From Pteria penguin (Eukaryota; Mollusca; Bivalvia; Pterioida; Pteriidae), in contig CM068583.1 in assembly GCA_035048485.1 (NCBI GenBank), positions 47,559,790 to 47,623,789 of the forward strand: DNA of 64,000 nt, given 5' to 3'. A program made the translations under genes and the position numbers. How positions within the stretch are numbered: position 1 is the first letter of the stretch; the number at the start of each line of letters is the position of its first letter. A model generated the notes under the pieces. The model saw only the letters and a list, made by a program, of their open reading frames with translations. It had not been told where the DNA came from and made no database searches. Below, in pieces: positions 13,601 to 27,500 of this stretch.

Positions 13601-16600
13601 AATAATACTTTCAAAAGTGCCTCTTACAATTGATAGGAGATGTGACTGTCTTGAAATGGTTTCATTCTTTAAGAAGTTATTCAATATATAAAAAAACAAT
13701 CCAAGCTCTGAGTTGGCAAATGAATTATTAAGCGCTTGGATCAATAGACTGGGGGCATTTTATTTTAGTCCTGACTGTCTGTTTGTTTATTTGTCTCTTT
13801 GTTTGTCATAACTTTTAAACCTTGAGAGAAAGAGACTTCATGTTTGGCATGATTATTCTACAAATAAAGCCTTTCAGATTACACCAAGCTCAGTAAACTC
13901 GTGACCTTGACCATGAACTTTAAGTTAAATTCATGTTGGTACCGGGGGCATAATGTATCATATCTTGTTTGAGATGCAAAGCATAAAACAGCAAATTAAT
14001 ACATACTTTATATGCACTCAGAAAATTTTCAATTCATATTTTACAAACCTCAATATATATTTAAGCATTTAGGCACCTATCTGGAGCTCTACTTGTGAAA
14101 AACTCATCTTTAGAACTAGAGGAAGGACTTTGTTGAAACTTAATATGAATGTAGTACTCAAGGTATCTAACAAGTTTTGTTGTTTTTTTTATGGATCCTT
14201 TCAGGATAAGGCCCTCATTGTGGTATAGTAAATCCGTGGAGGTGATCTTTCTTACAAAGAAATACTAATAAAGTTCACATAGAATAAAAAAATTACTGAA
14301 TCAGTGTATTAGAAAAGAACTTGGTGTTGTTTTGGTTTTATTCTAAAATGAAATTTCATTCAAAGGATACTCTTATTTGAGAAATTCTAATGCATTAAAT
14401 TTTGATTTGAGCTTAAGTGAGTGACAGAAGCCCCATTTGGGCTACTTATTTGGGGAGTGAGGGGGGGGGGAGGTGGAAATATTTTGACTATTTGACCTAG
14501 ATTGGTTTTTGTTTTTGTTTTAATGTTTGGCTCATTTTGTTGGTTGATTGAAGGATATTGAGGTATAACTTTATATACAACATTCACAAACAGGTAAAAC
14601 TATCTTCATGAATAAACTTTGATAATGTCTTAACAGTTTGCTGACCATTATTTTTATCATGAAATCAAGGAGGACTTCCTTAATTTTGTCACCTAAACAA
14701 AGTAGTTTTGAAATGAGTACTTCAGTGATACATGTACATATACATGGGTCACTTTCATTGTGACCTTACATAGACTTAAATTCAAGATAATCAAAACCTG
14801 AATATGTGCATGATACATTTAATTCTACTAATTATATTTTTTCCTGTTCAGATGATGAAATATGTTTCAGCTATCAGACTACATCTAGGGTTTTCCTTAT
14901 GGGGCCATCTTTTTTCTTTCCTTAATTCAGAAAAAAAGTAAAGTAAATTTCTTTGAGACAAGTCAGTTATTTTTTACTTGTTTTATGTTTGTTTGTTCAT
15001 TAGTTTATGTCAGGATTGTTTCATTGTAATGCTGATGGCACCAGCTGCCTATTGCATTATTCAGGAGTTGTGATTTATGCAGCAGCAGACCCTCCCTAAG
15101 TAGTGAGTGATTTTTCATTATGCCAACATGCCATAACATGGGCCCTTGGTTTTACTTTCATCCAAAAAAAAAACCAGCACACAGACAAGTCACCTGTCTG
15201 ACTCAAGACAGGATACAACCATAATTCACCTGTCTGTCTCCAGACAGGATACAGACAAGTCACCTGTCTGACTCAACACAGGACACAGACAAGTCACCTG
15301 TCTGACTCAAGACGGGACACAGACAAGCCACATGTCTAACTCAAGACAGGAAACAGACAATTCACCTGTCTGACTCAAGACAGGACACACAAAAATTCAC
15401 CTGTCTGAATCAACACAGGACACAGAAAAGTCACCTGTCTGACTCAAGACAGGACAAAGATAAGCCACCTGTCTAAATAAAGACAGAATACAGACAAGTC
15501 ACCTGTCTGACTCAACACAGGAAACAAACAAGTAACCTATATGACTCAACACAGGACACAAACAAGTCAACTGTCTGACTCAAGATGGGACACAGACAAG
15601 CCACCTTCCTAACTCAAGATAGGATACAGACAAGTCACTTCTCTGACTTAAGACAGGACACAGAAAATTCACCTGTCTGACTCAAGACAGGACACAGACA
15701 AGTCACCTGTCTACCTGAAGACAGGATACGGAAAATTCACCTGTCCACCTCAACACAGGACACAGACAAGTCACCTGTCTGACTCAAGACAGGACACAGA
15801 CAAGCCACCTGTCTGAATCAACACAGGACACAGAAAAGTCACCTGTCTGACTCAAGACAGGACACAGACAAGTTACCTGTCTCAAGACAGGATACAGACA
15901 AGTCACCTGTCTCACTCAAGACAGGACACAGATAAGTCACCTGTCTGACTCGAGACAGGATACAGACAAGTCACTTGTCTGAATCAAGACCTGTCTCACT
16001 CAAGACATGACACAGACAAGTCACCTGTCTGAATCAAGACAGGACACAAACAAGTTACCTGTCTCAAGACTGGATACAGACAAGTCACTTGTCTGACTCA
16101 AGACAGACACAGACCTGTCACCTGTCTTACTCAAAACAGGACAAAGGAAAATCACCTGTCTGACTAAAGACAGTATGGACAAGTCACCTGTCTGAATCAA
16201 GACAAGACACAGACAAGTCACTTGTCTGACTCAAGACAGAATAGAGAGAAATCACAGAGGACACAGACAAGTCACCTATTTGACTCAAAACAGGACACAG
16301 TCAAGTTAACATGTGACTCAAGACAGGACAAATACAAGTCACCTGTCTGACTCAAGACAGGACACACAAAAATTCACCTGTCTGAATCAACACAGGACAC
16401 AGAAAAGTCACCTGTCTGACTCAAGACAGGACAAAGATAAGCCACCTGTCTGAATAAAGACAGAATACAGACAAGTCACCTGTCTGACTCAACACAGGAA
16501 ACAAACAAGTAACCTATCTGACTCAACACAGGACACAAACAAGTCAACTGTCTGACTCAAGACGGGACACAGACAAGCCACCTTCCTAACTCAAGATAGG

Positions 16601-18508
16601 ATACAGACAAGTCACTTCTCTGACTTAAGACAGGACACAGAAAATTCACCTGTCTGACTCAAGACAGGACACAGACAAGTCACCTGTCTACCTGAAGACA
16701 GGATACGGAAAATTCACCTGTCCACCTCAACACAGGACACAGACAAGTCACCTGTCTGACTCAAGACAGGACACAGACAAGCCACCTGTCTGAATCAACA
16801 CAGGACACAGAAAAGTCACCTGTCTGACTCAAGACAGGACACAGACAAGTTACCTGTCTCAAGACAGAATACAGACAAGTCACCTGTCTCACTCAAGACG
16901 GGACACAGATAAGTCACCTGTCTGACTCGAGACAGGATACAGACAAGTCACTTGTCTGAATCAAGACCTGTCTCACTCAAGACATGACACAGACAAGTCA
17001 CCTGTCTGACTCGAGACAGGATACAGACAAGTCACCTGTCTGAATCAAGACAGGACACAAACAAGTCACCTGTCTCAAGACAGGATACAGACAAGTCACT
17101 TGTCTGACTCAAGACAGACACAGACCTGTCACCTGTCTTACTCAAAACAGGACAAAGGAAAATCACCTGTCTGACTAAAGACAGTATGGACAAGTCACCT
17201 GTCTGAATCAAGACAAGACACAGACAAGTCACTTGTCTGACTCAAGACAAAATAGAGAGAAATCACAGAGGACACAGACAAGTCACCTATTTGACTCAAA
17301 ACAGGACACAGTCAAGTTAACATGTGACTCAAGACAGGACAAATACAAGTCACCTGTCTGACTCAAGACAGGACACAGACAAGTCACCTCTCTGGCTCAA
17401 AACAGGCCACAGACAAGTCACCTGTCTGACTTACACGCAGAATCGAGCCACTATACTAGAAACTCCAGGTCACACTGACTCCATCAGTCATATTATAGTT
17501 TAATACTCTTTAACATTCATCAAGTCTCAGGTGTCCTTTAGACAAATGTGTGGTCTAATGAGGAAGAATACAAGTTTGTTTATGCCCCGGTGATTTTACT
17601 GCTGTGAATAATGTAAAATGTCATGAAATTCTACATTTATAAGTGTTTATCTGCCTCAAGCAATTCACACTGTTTTGCTGATACTGGGAATACAGTAAAT
17701 TATTTATGAATATAGATGACTTAGATTCAATTATTTCACATAGATTGGGTCATACAAAACACAATGAATTCAAAGATATTAAAAATTATATCTGTTTCAC
17801 AAGTTTTAATTTCTACCTGTAGAATATTCCTTGATCTTTAATATTCTTAAGTTTAATTTATGTATCTGCATACTGGTGTGGTGTAAATTGTTCTATGTTA
17901 TTCATGTATTTCTTATCTGTAATGTAGACAGATTTTGCATTCAACACAATTACATTAAAGGTGCATATTTCATCAAGGTGAAAGAAGGTCCCAAGCGATT
18001 ACATTAATTCAGTATATAGCCAGTACAAACATGTATTGAACAATTTGGTCAGGTTTTCCCTCAGGCAGGAATGCTTCCTTTTATTTATATGGTTTAGTGT
18101 TTTGATACAGTGATAGTTGTAATAAGGTCATGTATTCCCTTGGGCAGAGATAAAATAACCTTGTTTGTAAGGAAAGTTGTAGACTTCTTGATGATATTAA
18201 CTTACAGGTGTTTACTAAATAACAGGTCATTGAAGTTTGACCATTTTAAAGAAATTGCTGTCAAATAAACCTTCTTATAAATTGATGTGGGAGTCTCTAA
18301 CTTTACAGTAATACAGTTGTGATTCCACCTTCATTTTGAAGGAAATGTTCTTTTGCCTTTGTTTGTCTATTTGTAAACAAGAGTACAGTTTTAACTGAGT
18401 CCCACTTTTTTTTTAGGTGGATGCCAGAACTGCACGAAATGCTGAGTCAGATGAAGGACAAAATCGATAATCGGTTAAAATCCAAGAGAAAACCACTTAA
18501 AACCACAG
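7657..18508 (+). CDS. CFAP99: CFAP99-like N-terminal part (exons 1-5)
   Basis: Five exons encode about residues 1-186. They read as a compact helical region (LLVHSIQVLDSYDKD; SECIRYSNLMKVVIDGFF; VICYLALLRLDELG; FLNFFLNERNLITWIKDGW) ending in a basic stretch (RLKSKRKPLKTT). Leucine/aromatic spacing without obvious heptads suggests a folded domain rather than coiled coil. Introns 3 and 4 are large (2.5 and 6.9 kb); intron 4 contains the 34-bp array. The first residues MSYSHGQLLVHS follow the only plausible ATG in the exon. Confidence 0.85.
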
Positions 18509-21500
18509 GTAAAATACATGCATGAAGCATTTAAGCCCACTTCTCTTTTTTTTAGAGGAAGGAACTAAGTTGTATGATATTGGAACACCCAGGCCCTAAT
18601 TAGGGCCGGGGTCAAAATAGACCAATTGAAAAAAAAAATCCACAGCCCTGTAAATCCAGGAGATAAACTGAATATAGGTTTAGAAAAAGCATGAATCCCT
18701 TTACCAAAACTGTACATTTCTTGACCTTGAATGAATGGTTCAGACACAAGGGAGGGTCATAAGAGGTTGGTATGTAGGTAAAATTGAAGTTCATATTGAA
18801 AAATCTTCCTCAAATTACTCCTGTTAACAAAAGGAGAAAATTGAATACACATTTAGAATGTACATAAAGCCCAAACCTGTAAATTTCATGACCCTTGGGC
18901 AGTGGTTCAGACTTTATGGCAAGGCTGATCATGTAGGGTAGATTTAAGTCTTCTTAACAATTACTGTTGAAATTGAAAGGAAACTATTGGTAAATGCATA
19001 TTTAGAAAAAAAGGATTGCTTTACTTAAAAGGTAAATTTTATGACCCCATGAAATTTTATCTATGCAGTTAAGTTCTTTCAATTAATATATCCATTCATA
19101 ACTGATAACTGTCTATTTAAGAAATGACTGTAAAACATTTTCTGTCAATCGATGTATAGACAAAAACCAAGGCACAAACCAAATATAATCCGCTTTCTAT
19201 CGATGTATAGACAAAGACTGAGGCACATATACTTTGTAGATTATATTTAGTTTGTGCCTTGGTATTTGTCTATACATCGATAGACAGAAATTTTTTTATA
19301 GTCATTTCTTATAATTTAATTACAGGTATTTTAAATTATAAAAACAATTACATCTTGTACTTGAAAGCGATAAATCAAATTTCTCCCATCAGTATAACGT
19401 TAGCCAATCAGAATCATGACATAATGATGGCCTCATCAATAATAGAGATAGTATATGTACAAGATAGAAAGAAAGAATACCATGAAATGAAAGAAAAACA
19501 GTACTGGTTTTATGTTTCTTTGTATATTGTATTTAATTTAAAATGGACTTCTGATTCAGTTCGAGATCACTTGATATATAGATCTATATCTAGATCGAAC
19601 CAGAGTTGTGTTTATGTGCAGTCTCTATTAAGAATTTAAATCTAAAATTTTTCAAAGATGAGAAATCACAATCTCATGGTATTTTCACAACATCCGAGCT
19701 CACATGCAATTCACTCCCTGAATGACAAATGTATAAAAAAGTAAGTACATTTATCATTATTTGCACAACATTAACTTATGGCAATATTATTATGCTCCCC
19801 TTCGAAGAAGGAGGGGCATATTATTTTGCAGCTGTCAGTCAGTCCATTGCAGTTTCTGCTCATTATCTCTGAAACCAATAAAGATATTGAATTGTTATTT
19901 GGTATCCAGATAAATCTCAAGGATAACAAGTTCAAGTTTAAACTTGGTTCTTGTTCAATAATTTTTGTCATAGTTATCCCCCTTGGACTTAGAAAATTTC
20001 TGAAATGAGCAGTTTCCGCTCATTATCTCAGGAATGGATAGAGATATTGAATTGATATTTTGCATACGGATACACCTTAAGGATATCTAGGTCATATAAA
20101 TTTGATTATGGTTCAATAATTTTATCAGAGTTATTCCCCTTGGACTTAGGAAATTTTTAAAAATTAGTAGTTTCCGCACATTATCTCTGGAACCAATAAA
20201 GATCTTGAATTTATTTTTGATACACTGATACATCTAAAGGATATGTAGGTCAAGTTCAAATTTGGCCTTGGTTCAATAATTTTTGTTAGAGTTATCCCCC
20301 TTAGACTTAGAAAATTTCTTAAAATTAGCAGTTCTCTTCATTTTCTCAGGAATGGATAGAGATATTGAATTGATATTTTGCATACGGATACATCTTAAGG
20401 ATATTTAAGTCAAGTTCAAATGTGTTTTTGGTTCAATAATTTTTGTGCGAGTTATTCCCCTTGGATTTAGAAAATTTCTTAAAATTAGCAGTTTCCGCTC
20501 ATTATCTCAGGAATGGATAGAGATATTGAATTGATATTTTGCATACAGATACATCTTAAGGATATCTAGGTCAAGTTAATAAGTTATAATTAGGATACCT
20601 GTCTTTGGCATATTTATTTTGATTTTGTTTTGTATCAGTTAATACTGATGCCTAGATCAAATGAAGACAAGAGACACATCTGTTAATCATTAGACACAAA
20701 CTTTTTAATTGAAAAATTTTGTTTGTAGGTGATTATGAGGAGTAGATGACCTCTAATGTGGTCATGTGAGTTATGCCCATGTTACAAAAATAACCAAGGA
20801 GGGGGGCATATGCTATGTTGGTGTTGCTCTTGTTTAGTTTATCTTATCATACACCTGTAAAGATAATTGTTACCATTTCATGTTGAGTTGGAGAAAAAAC
20901 AAGCCGACACCAAAGTGATAAGTTTATGATGAAATCTTACTCCGTTGCACAATATTTGCTCAGCAGGGATGATTAATTATATCCTTTCTATCCCAGAAGT
21001 TTTGCACTTGTTCTACATCTGGTCATGTGCTGTATGCCAAAACATCAAGCAAACAAGTAGCATTATTGTTTCATGACGCAATGAGTAACAGATTGAGTTT
21101 GCATTAGCAGTATTTGTAATAAAATTTCTACGTTGATATAACATTGCTAAAATTGTTTTTTGTTCAAAGTAAGAAGAATAGTAAGAAAATTTTTGTGTAC
21201 ACTTATCTTTATAAAGTAATGAAAACAAGACACTGTTTACTTTCAATTTAATAACACAACATTATCTCTGTCAAAAGTTACTTATGTAAGTTGCTGTCTA
21301 TAAAATAATATTTTCATGTACATAACCCATAAGGCCTATATGGAACATTTGTCTTGACATAAAGATATGTTTCTTAGCTCATTTTCTTACACTTGTCCAT
21401 CAGATCATTGATTTACGGGCTATCAAGGTTCTTGCTTTTTTCTGATATAAATAGTATCTCAGTTTATCAATCTGAATACAAATTAGATATATTAATCAAT

Positions 21501-24500
21501 AGAATATCTACATGTATATTGTGTATGTATGATGTGAATCAAACCAATTGATATGATGTTTATCCTTCAGAACCTAAACCCTTTGACATCACTCAACCAC
21601 GACCAAGAAGCATTCCTGTTCCAATGCCAGTATGTACACATTATATGTATTTATCTACCATACATGTATTTGATGACAGAGTTTTAAAAATTGAAGCAAT
21701 ATAAATAAGTTGTTACATTTTGAATATGTCTGTAAAGTAAGATACAAATACAATGTGCTTTGTAAGATAATGATAGTAGGTGTGAGACAAATATGAAATA
21801 CTTTTTTTTTATTTTTAATATTTCAATTGTTATACATTTGAATACATTTGGTATTTTGTAGATAAACACATCTAAGTTGATATATATTTCAGATTCCTAA
21901 ATTATCCAAATCAAGACCAGTTCCTAAGAATTTGTATAATGAACCTAAAGAATTAACAAAAATAGAACAAACAAAGGAGGCCAATAGGAGGAGAGCAGAG
22001 GTAAATACAATCTGTCTTTCTCTAAATTTCTTCATTGATACTGCTTTTCCTTATGTATTAAATTTTATTGGGTGACCTGAATCATTTGGGTGACTTGATC
22101 ACTCAGGTGACATATTGCATTTGGTCTTTGTACTCTGTTGTATGTATTGCAACATCTGTTGTCTCTTGAAAATGAACATATATAATTTCTTAAAACCTAC
22201 AAAGCCAATTGTAACCAAATTTCACATGAAGCATCTATAGGAATAAAGAGGAATATGAATTGTGAATTTCATGATCCCAAAACCTGAGGTTTTAAAGGCA
22301 GGACCAGAACTGAGAAATATTGAAAATACTTCCTACATATCAGAACATGCAACAATCAACTAGGAAATTCTTAACCTCAGAACAGGAGTTCAGTCCCTAC
22401 ACTAAATCAAAATGACAAGAAGTGATAATTTACATAGTCTTAGAAAATCTACTCAGATCTACTTCTGTGCATTGTAAAGAAAAACTGAATTTACATTTTA
22501 TTCATACATCTAACAAAACTGCTGACTTTGTCTACTATTTAAGTTTCTGATATATCTTATAAATGTTAAACAGTAAAAATTAATTTTATTTGTTAATAAT
22601 TTATAGGTTGCTTATTATTTAAATTTTAGGAAAGGCTGATGGAGGCTTCCAGACTTCAGTTTGCCTGTGCTAACCCAGAAAAAACCCAGAAGACAAAGGA
22701 AATCCTAAATAACATAATAAGTGAAGAGGACAGCAAATTAGAATTTGACAAACACAAGGCCAATCCTCCTCCTGCTTTCCTTGTATGAAGAAATTTAATT
22801 TGTCATTTGAAAAATATACAGTATATTCTTGTTGAATTGAACACAAATTGCTCAAATTTACTTAGTGGAACTGATTTTTTTCCATGTTCCAAAAGTTTCA
22901 AATGAGTTAGACTTAAGAGTCATTGAGAATATAGATTAAACTCCTGTTTACTGAAGTAAAATTAGCTAGCTCCTGTTTACTTGTGTAACATCTGGTAGCT
23001 GTCATATACATGTATAACATCTTCTGGCTCCTGTTTACTTAACCTCAGCCTGCTCTTGTTTACTTGTGTAACATCAGCTAGCTCCAGTTTACTTGTATAA
23101 ACTCAGCCTGCTCTTGTTTACTTGTGTAACATCAGTTAGCTCCTGTTTTCACTTGTGTAACCTCAGCCTGCTCTTGTTTACTTGTGTAACATCAGCTAAC
23201 TCCTGTATACTTGTTAAACAACAGCTAGCTCCTGTTTACTTGTATAACCTCAGCCAGCTCTTGTTTACTAGTATAACATCAGCTAGCTCCTGTTTTCACT
23301 TGTGTAATCTCAGCATGCTCTTGTTTATTTGTGTAACATCAGCTAGCTCCTGTTCACTTGTGTAAGCTCAGCTAGCTCCTGTTTACTTGTGTAACATCAG
23401 CTAGCTGTTTACTTGTATAAATTCAGCCAGCTCTTGTTCACTTTTCTAACATCAGCTAGCCCCTATTTACTTGTTAAACATCAGCTAGCTCCTGTTTATT
23501 TGTTAAACATCAGCTAGCTGTTGTTTCTAGCTGATGTTTACTTGTGTAACATCATCTAGCTCCTGTTTACTTGTTTAACAAGAAGCAAGCACCTGTTTAC
23601 TTGTGCAACCTCAGCCTGCTTTTGTTTATTTGTGTAACATCAGCTAGCTCTTGTTTACCTGTGTAACCCTAGCTAGCTCCTGTTTATTTGTTTAACCTCA
23701 GCTAGCTCTTGTTTACTTGTTTTACATCAGCTAGCTCCTGTTTACTTGTGTAACATTATCTAGCTCCTGTTTTCTTGTGTAACCTCAGCTAGCTCCTGTT
23801 TACTTGTGTAACCTTATCCTGCTCTTGTTTACTGGTGTAACATCATCTAGCTCCTGTTTACTTGTGTAACCTCAGCTAGCTCCTGTTTACTTGTGTAACC
23901 TCAGCCTGCTCTTGTTTATTTGTGTAACGTCAGCCTGCTCTTGTTTACTTGTTTAACCTCAGCCAGCTCTTGTTTACTTGTGTAACCTTAGCCTGCTCTT
24001 GTTTACTGGTGTAACATCATCTAGCTCCTGTTTACTTGTGTAACCTAAGCTAGCTCCTGTTTACTTGTGTAACCTCAGCCAGCTCTTGTTTACTTGTATA
24101 ACCTCAGCCTGCTCTTGTTTACTTGTGTAACCTCAGCCAGCTCTTGTTTACTTGTATAACGTCAGCCTGCTCATGTTTACTTGTGTAACCTCAGCCTGCT
24201 CTTGTTTACTTGTATAACCTCAGCCTGCTCTTGTTTACTTGTGTAACCTCAGCCTGCTCGTGTTTTCTTGTTTAACCTCAGCCAGCTCTTGTTTACTTGT
24301 GTAACCTTAGCCTGCTCTTGTTTACTGGTGTAACATCATCTAGCTCCTGTTTACTTGTGTAACCTAAGCTAGCTCCTGTTTACTTGTGTAACCTCAGCCA
24401 GCTCTTGTTTACTTGTATAACCTCAGCCTGCTCTTGTTTACTTGTGTAACCTCAGCCAGCTCTTGTTTACTTGTATAACGTCAGCCTGCTCTTGTTTACT

Positions 24501-27500
24501 TGTGTAACCTCAGCCTGCTCTTGTTTACTTGTGTAACCTCAGCCAGCTCTTGTTTACTTGTATAACCTCAGCCTGCTCTTGTTTACTGGTGTAACCTCAG
24601 CCTGCTCTTGTTTACTTGTATAACCTCAGCCTGCTCTTGTTTACTTGTGTAACATCAGCCAGCTCTTGTTTACTTGTATAACCTCAGCCTGCTCTTGTTT
24701 ACTTGTGTAACCTCAGCCAGCTCTTGTTTACTTGTATAACCTCAGCCTGCTCTTGTTTACTGGTGTAACCTCAGCCTGCTCTTGTTTACTTGTATAACCT
24801 CAGCCTGCTCTTGTTTACTTGTGTAACATCAGCCAGCTCTTGTTTACTTGTATAACCTCAGCCTGCTCTTGTTTACTTGTGTAACCTCAGCCAGCTCTTG
24901 TTTACTTGTATAACCTCAGCCTGCTCTTGTTTACTTGTGTAACCTCAGCCTGCTCTTGTTTACTTGTGTAACCTCAGCCAGCTCTTGTTTACTTGTATAA
25001 CCTCAGCCTGCTCTTGTTTACTTGTGTAACCTCAGCCTGCTCTTGTTTACTTGTATAACCTCAGCCTGCTCTTGTTTACTTGTGTAACATCAGCTAGTTC
25101 CTCAGTCTGCTATGCTCCTTAATTTTATCATGTTCGCTGTGGTAGAATTATCAATACACTCCGTAGCAGTTCATCTCCGATTGACCTTTGACACTGACCA
25201 ATCAGCTTCTGCTGCACGAAGTTGGCCAATGAATGGAATTCCATGTGAACGAATGTAAACAAATATTGTTGCACCCATATCTCATGGCATATCTCATGAC
25301 AGCACGCCTCGAAAAACCCACTCTTTTAGCAATTTGTGCTTAATTTGTGAATTCAAATTCGAATTATTATAGAAAGCAATGGAAAAAAAGAACTGGCCAG
25401 TTTCACACAGCGGATGTTGATTGGTCAAATCAAAGGTCGATCTGAGATGAACTGCTACGGAGTGTAATTGAGAATTCTACCACAGCGAAGACGATAAAAC
25501 TAAGGAGCATGATACTGATCAAGTTTTAATGATATTGCACTTTTGTTGAAATAATATGAGTTAACACCAAGCCAACTAAATAAATATTTCCGAATAGAAA
25601 AGAGCAGATAAGTGGTATTTAGATATATACATCAGTAACATAAGATTAATTATCTCATTAATAGGTAATATTTTTGACACATAAGGAATACACATTTTAT
25701 TTTTGATATACAAGCTATAAATAGAAACATCCAAATAGACATGAAAAATATTTTTCCAGTGAGCTTTAATGATTTCTTTGTCATCAAGACTAGTATATAT
25801 CAAGTATTTATTGAGTATGTCATAATTCCCTTCTTCATCTATAAATAGAGTAGAGAAGTTCCTATCAAGATGACTACTGCCCAGATATTACGCGAAGGAA
25901 AACTCTATCAACAAAGAGAAAATGAAGAAATCAAAAGGTATTATACAATCAATATTGTTACAGTAGTTTTTCTTAAGGCTGATATATGGATTTTCAAAGC
26001 TCAGAAATATATACTCTGAATGATATGAATACATTGAATTGCTCTTTCTCTTAGATGAATTTCCTGTTTCCAGTTTTCTTTTTTGAGTCGGCTTCAGTGA
26101 AGCCGCACTCATTGCAATCACTTTCTTTTCAGGAGTTATAACTTTCACTACCGATATAGAGCTTACTACGCCGCTGAAAAATAAAGTGCCGAAAAATTAC
26201 TGATGTTGTCTTAAAAATTCTTGATCAGCACAATGTACCTTTAGCTCAGTTAATTTAAGCTAAACATAAACTATTTTCAATAACTCGAAAAAGGAGTTGC
26301 AATAATGTTTTCAAATTTCGCGTAATAATATGTAGTTTTGACTACTTTACGATGTGTTTACCACCGACACCGTTGGATGTACTCGATTTTGTAATTCTCC
26401 GGACAAAGTATTTTTCTTGATCTTGGATCGCTTGTTTTTATTGAGATATTTCAATTAAAGTTTTCCCCAACATGTTCTGTACCTTTAGTTCTTTTTCACA
26501 TATATGACAAATTTAAAGATCGATGATCTTCCCGCATTTCCTCTGATAATGAAAATGCAATATAAATATTTAGGTAAATGTTGTATGTTTCTAAATATAA
26601 ATGATGTTAAAACATTATGAAAATCGTGAATAAGATGGTTATTTAATGTCCCACTTGAAGGAATGTCGTTCCTTGGCTCAGCTTCGACTTGTGACAGAAA
26701 TGCAGTAAAACTTGTTGCCATGAAGTTGTCGATTGCACGTTCATTTTGGATACAAGCAATTGCAAACTCTTTGCCGTAAGATAGTATGAAGAGAGCAAAT
26801 TTTATTAGCATTTTGTACATAGGTATAATGACGATGTAGCAATGCAACAAAGACCTAATTCCCATTTTCCTGAAATCCTGAATCCGCCATTAAAATGGTT
26901 AAATGATTACATACTTAAAATCAGCAAAGCCGACTCTCAGGACTTTTGAGTCCTTTGATTCTTTATAATAAAATCTTAAATTTAAGTGGAAATGTTTTTC
27001 CATATGCACATATTGTATGAACAAATTTCTTAAAGATTAATTTAAACAAGACTTACAAGTAAACAAGCCATATGGGAAATAAGGATATCTACTGAAACAT
27101 TACTCTTCAATTTGTAATAATTGAGATTCTATGATTGCACCAACAATGGTTGTATGCAGTCACACGCTTTTCATGGTAATATTTAAGAATTTAGAATTGA
27201 AAGAGAAAACTTGGATGTGATTTATAGAGTTAGACTCACATATTAAACATAGATGAATTTCCAAAACTTGAATGAAGTACTCTTGAATTAGTCACACACA
27301 TGGATACACATATCTTAAAGTGTGATTATAAAATTTAAGCAATTAATTAAGCATTATATAGAGTAAAAAACTCAGTAAAATTTAAGATTGTAATTTGGGC
27401 TGGCTGGGATAAAAATCAGGTTGACCAAACAATTTTAACTTGCCCAAAAATCTATGTTGCCTCTCTAGCCTTTTATACGTAAATTTTCTGAACTTTAAAA

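Noticed and set aside
16021..17232. Two nearly identical 66-codon frames on the - strand
   Set aside because: They are the two copies of the duplicated ~1-kb array block, not genes.
15176..17445. CRISPR-like array
   Set aside because: Unit and spacing are contiguous with no unique spacers, and the DNA is eukaryotic.
23093..23365. 90-codon open frame in the 29-bp array
   Set aside because: It is a by-product of the repeat; 29 is not a multiple of three and the frame decays along the array.
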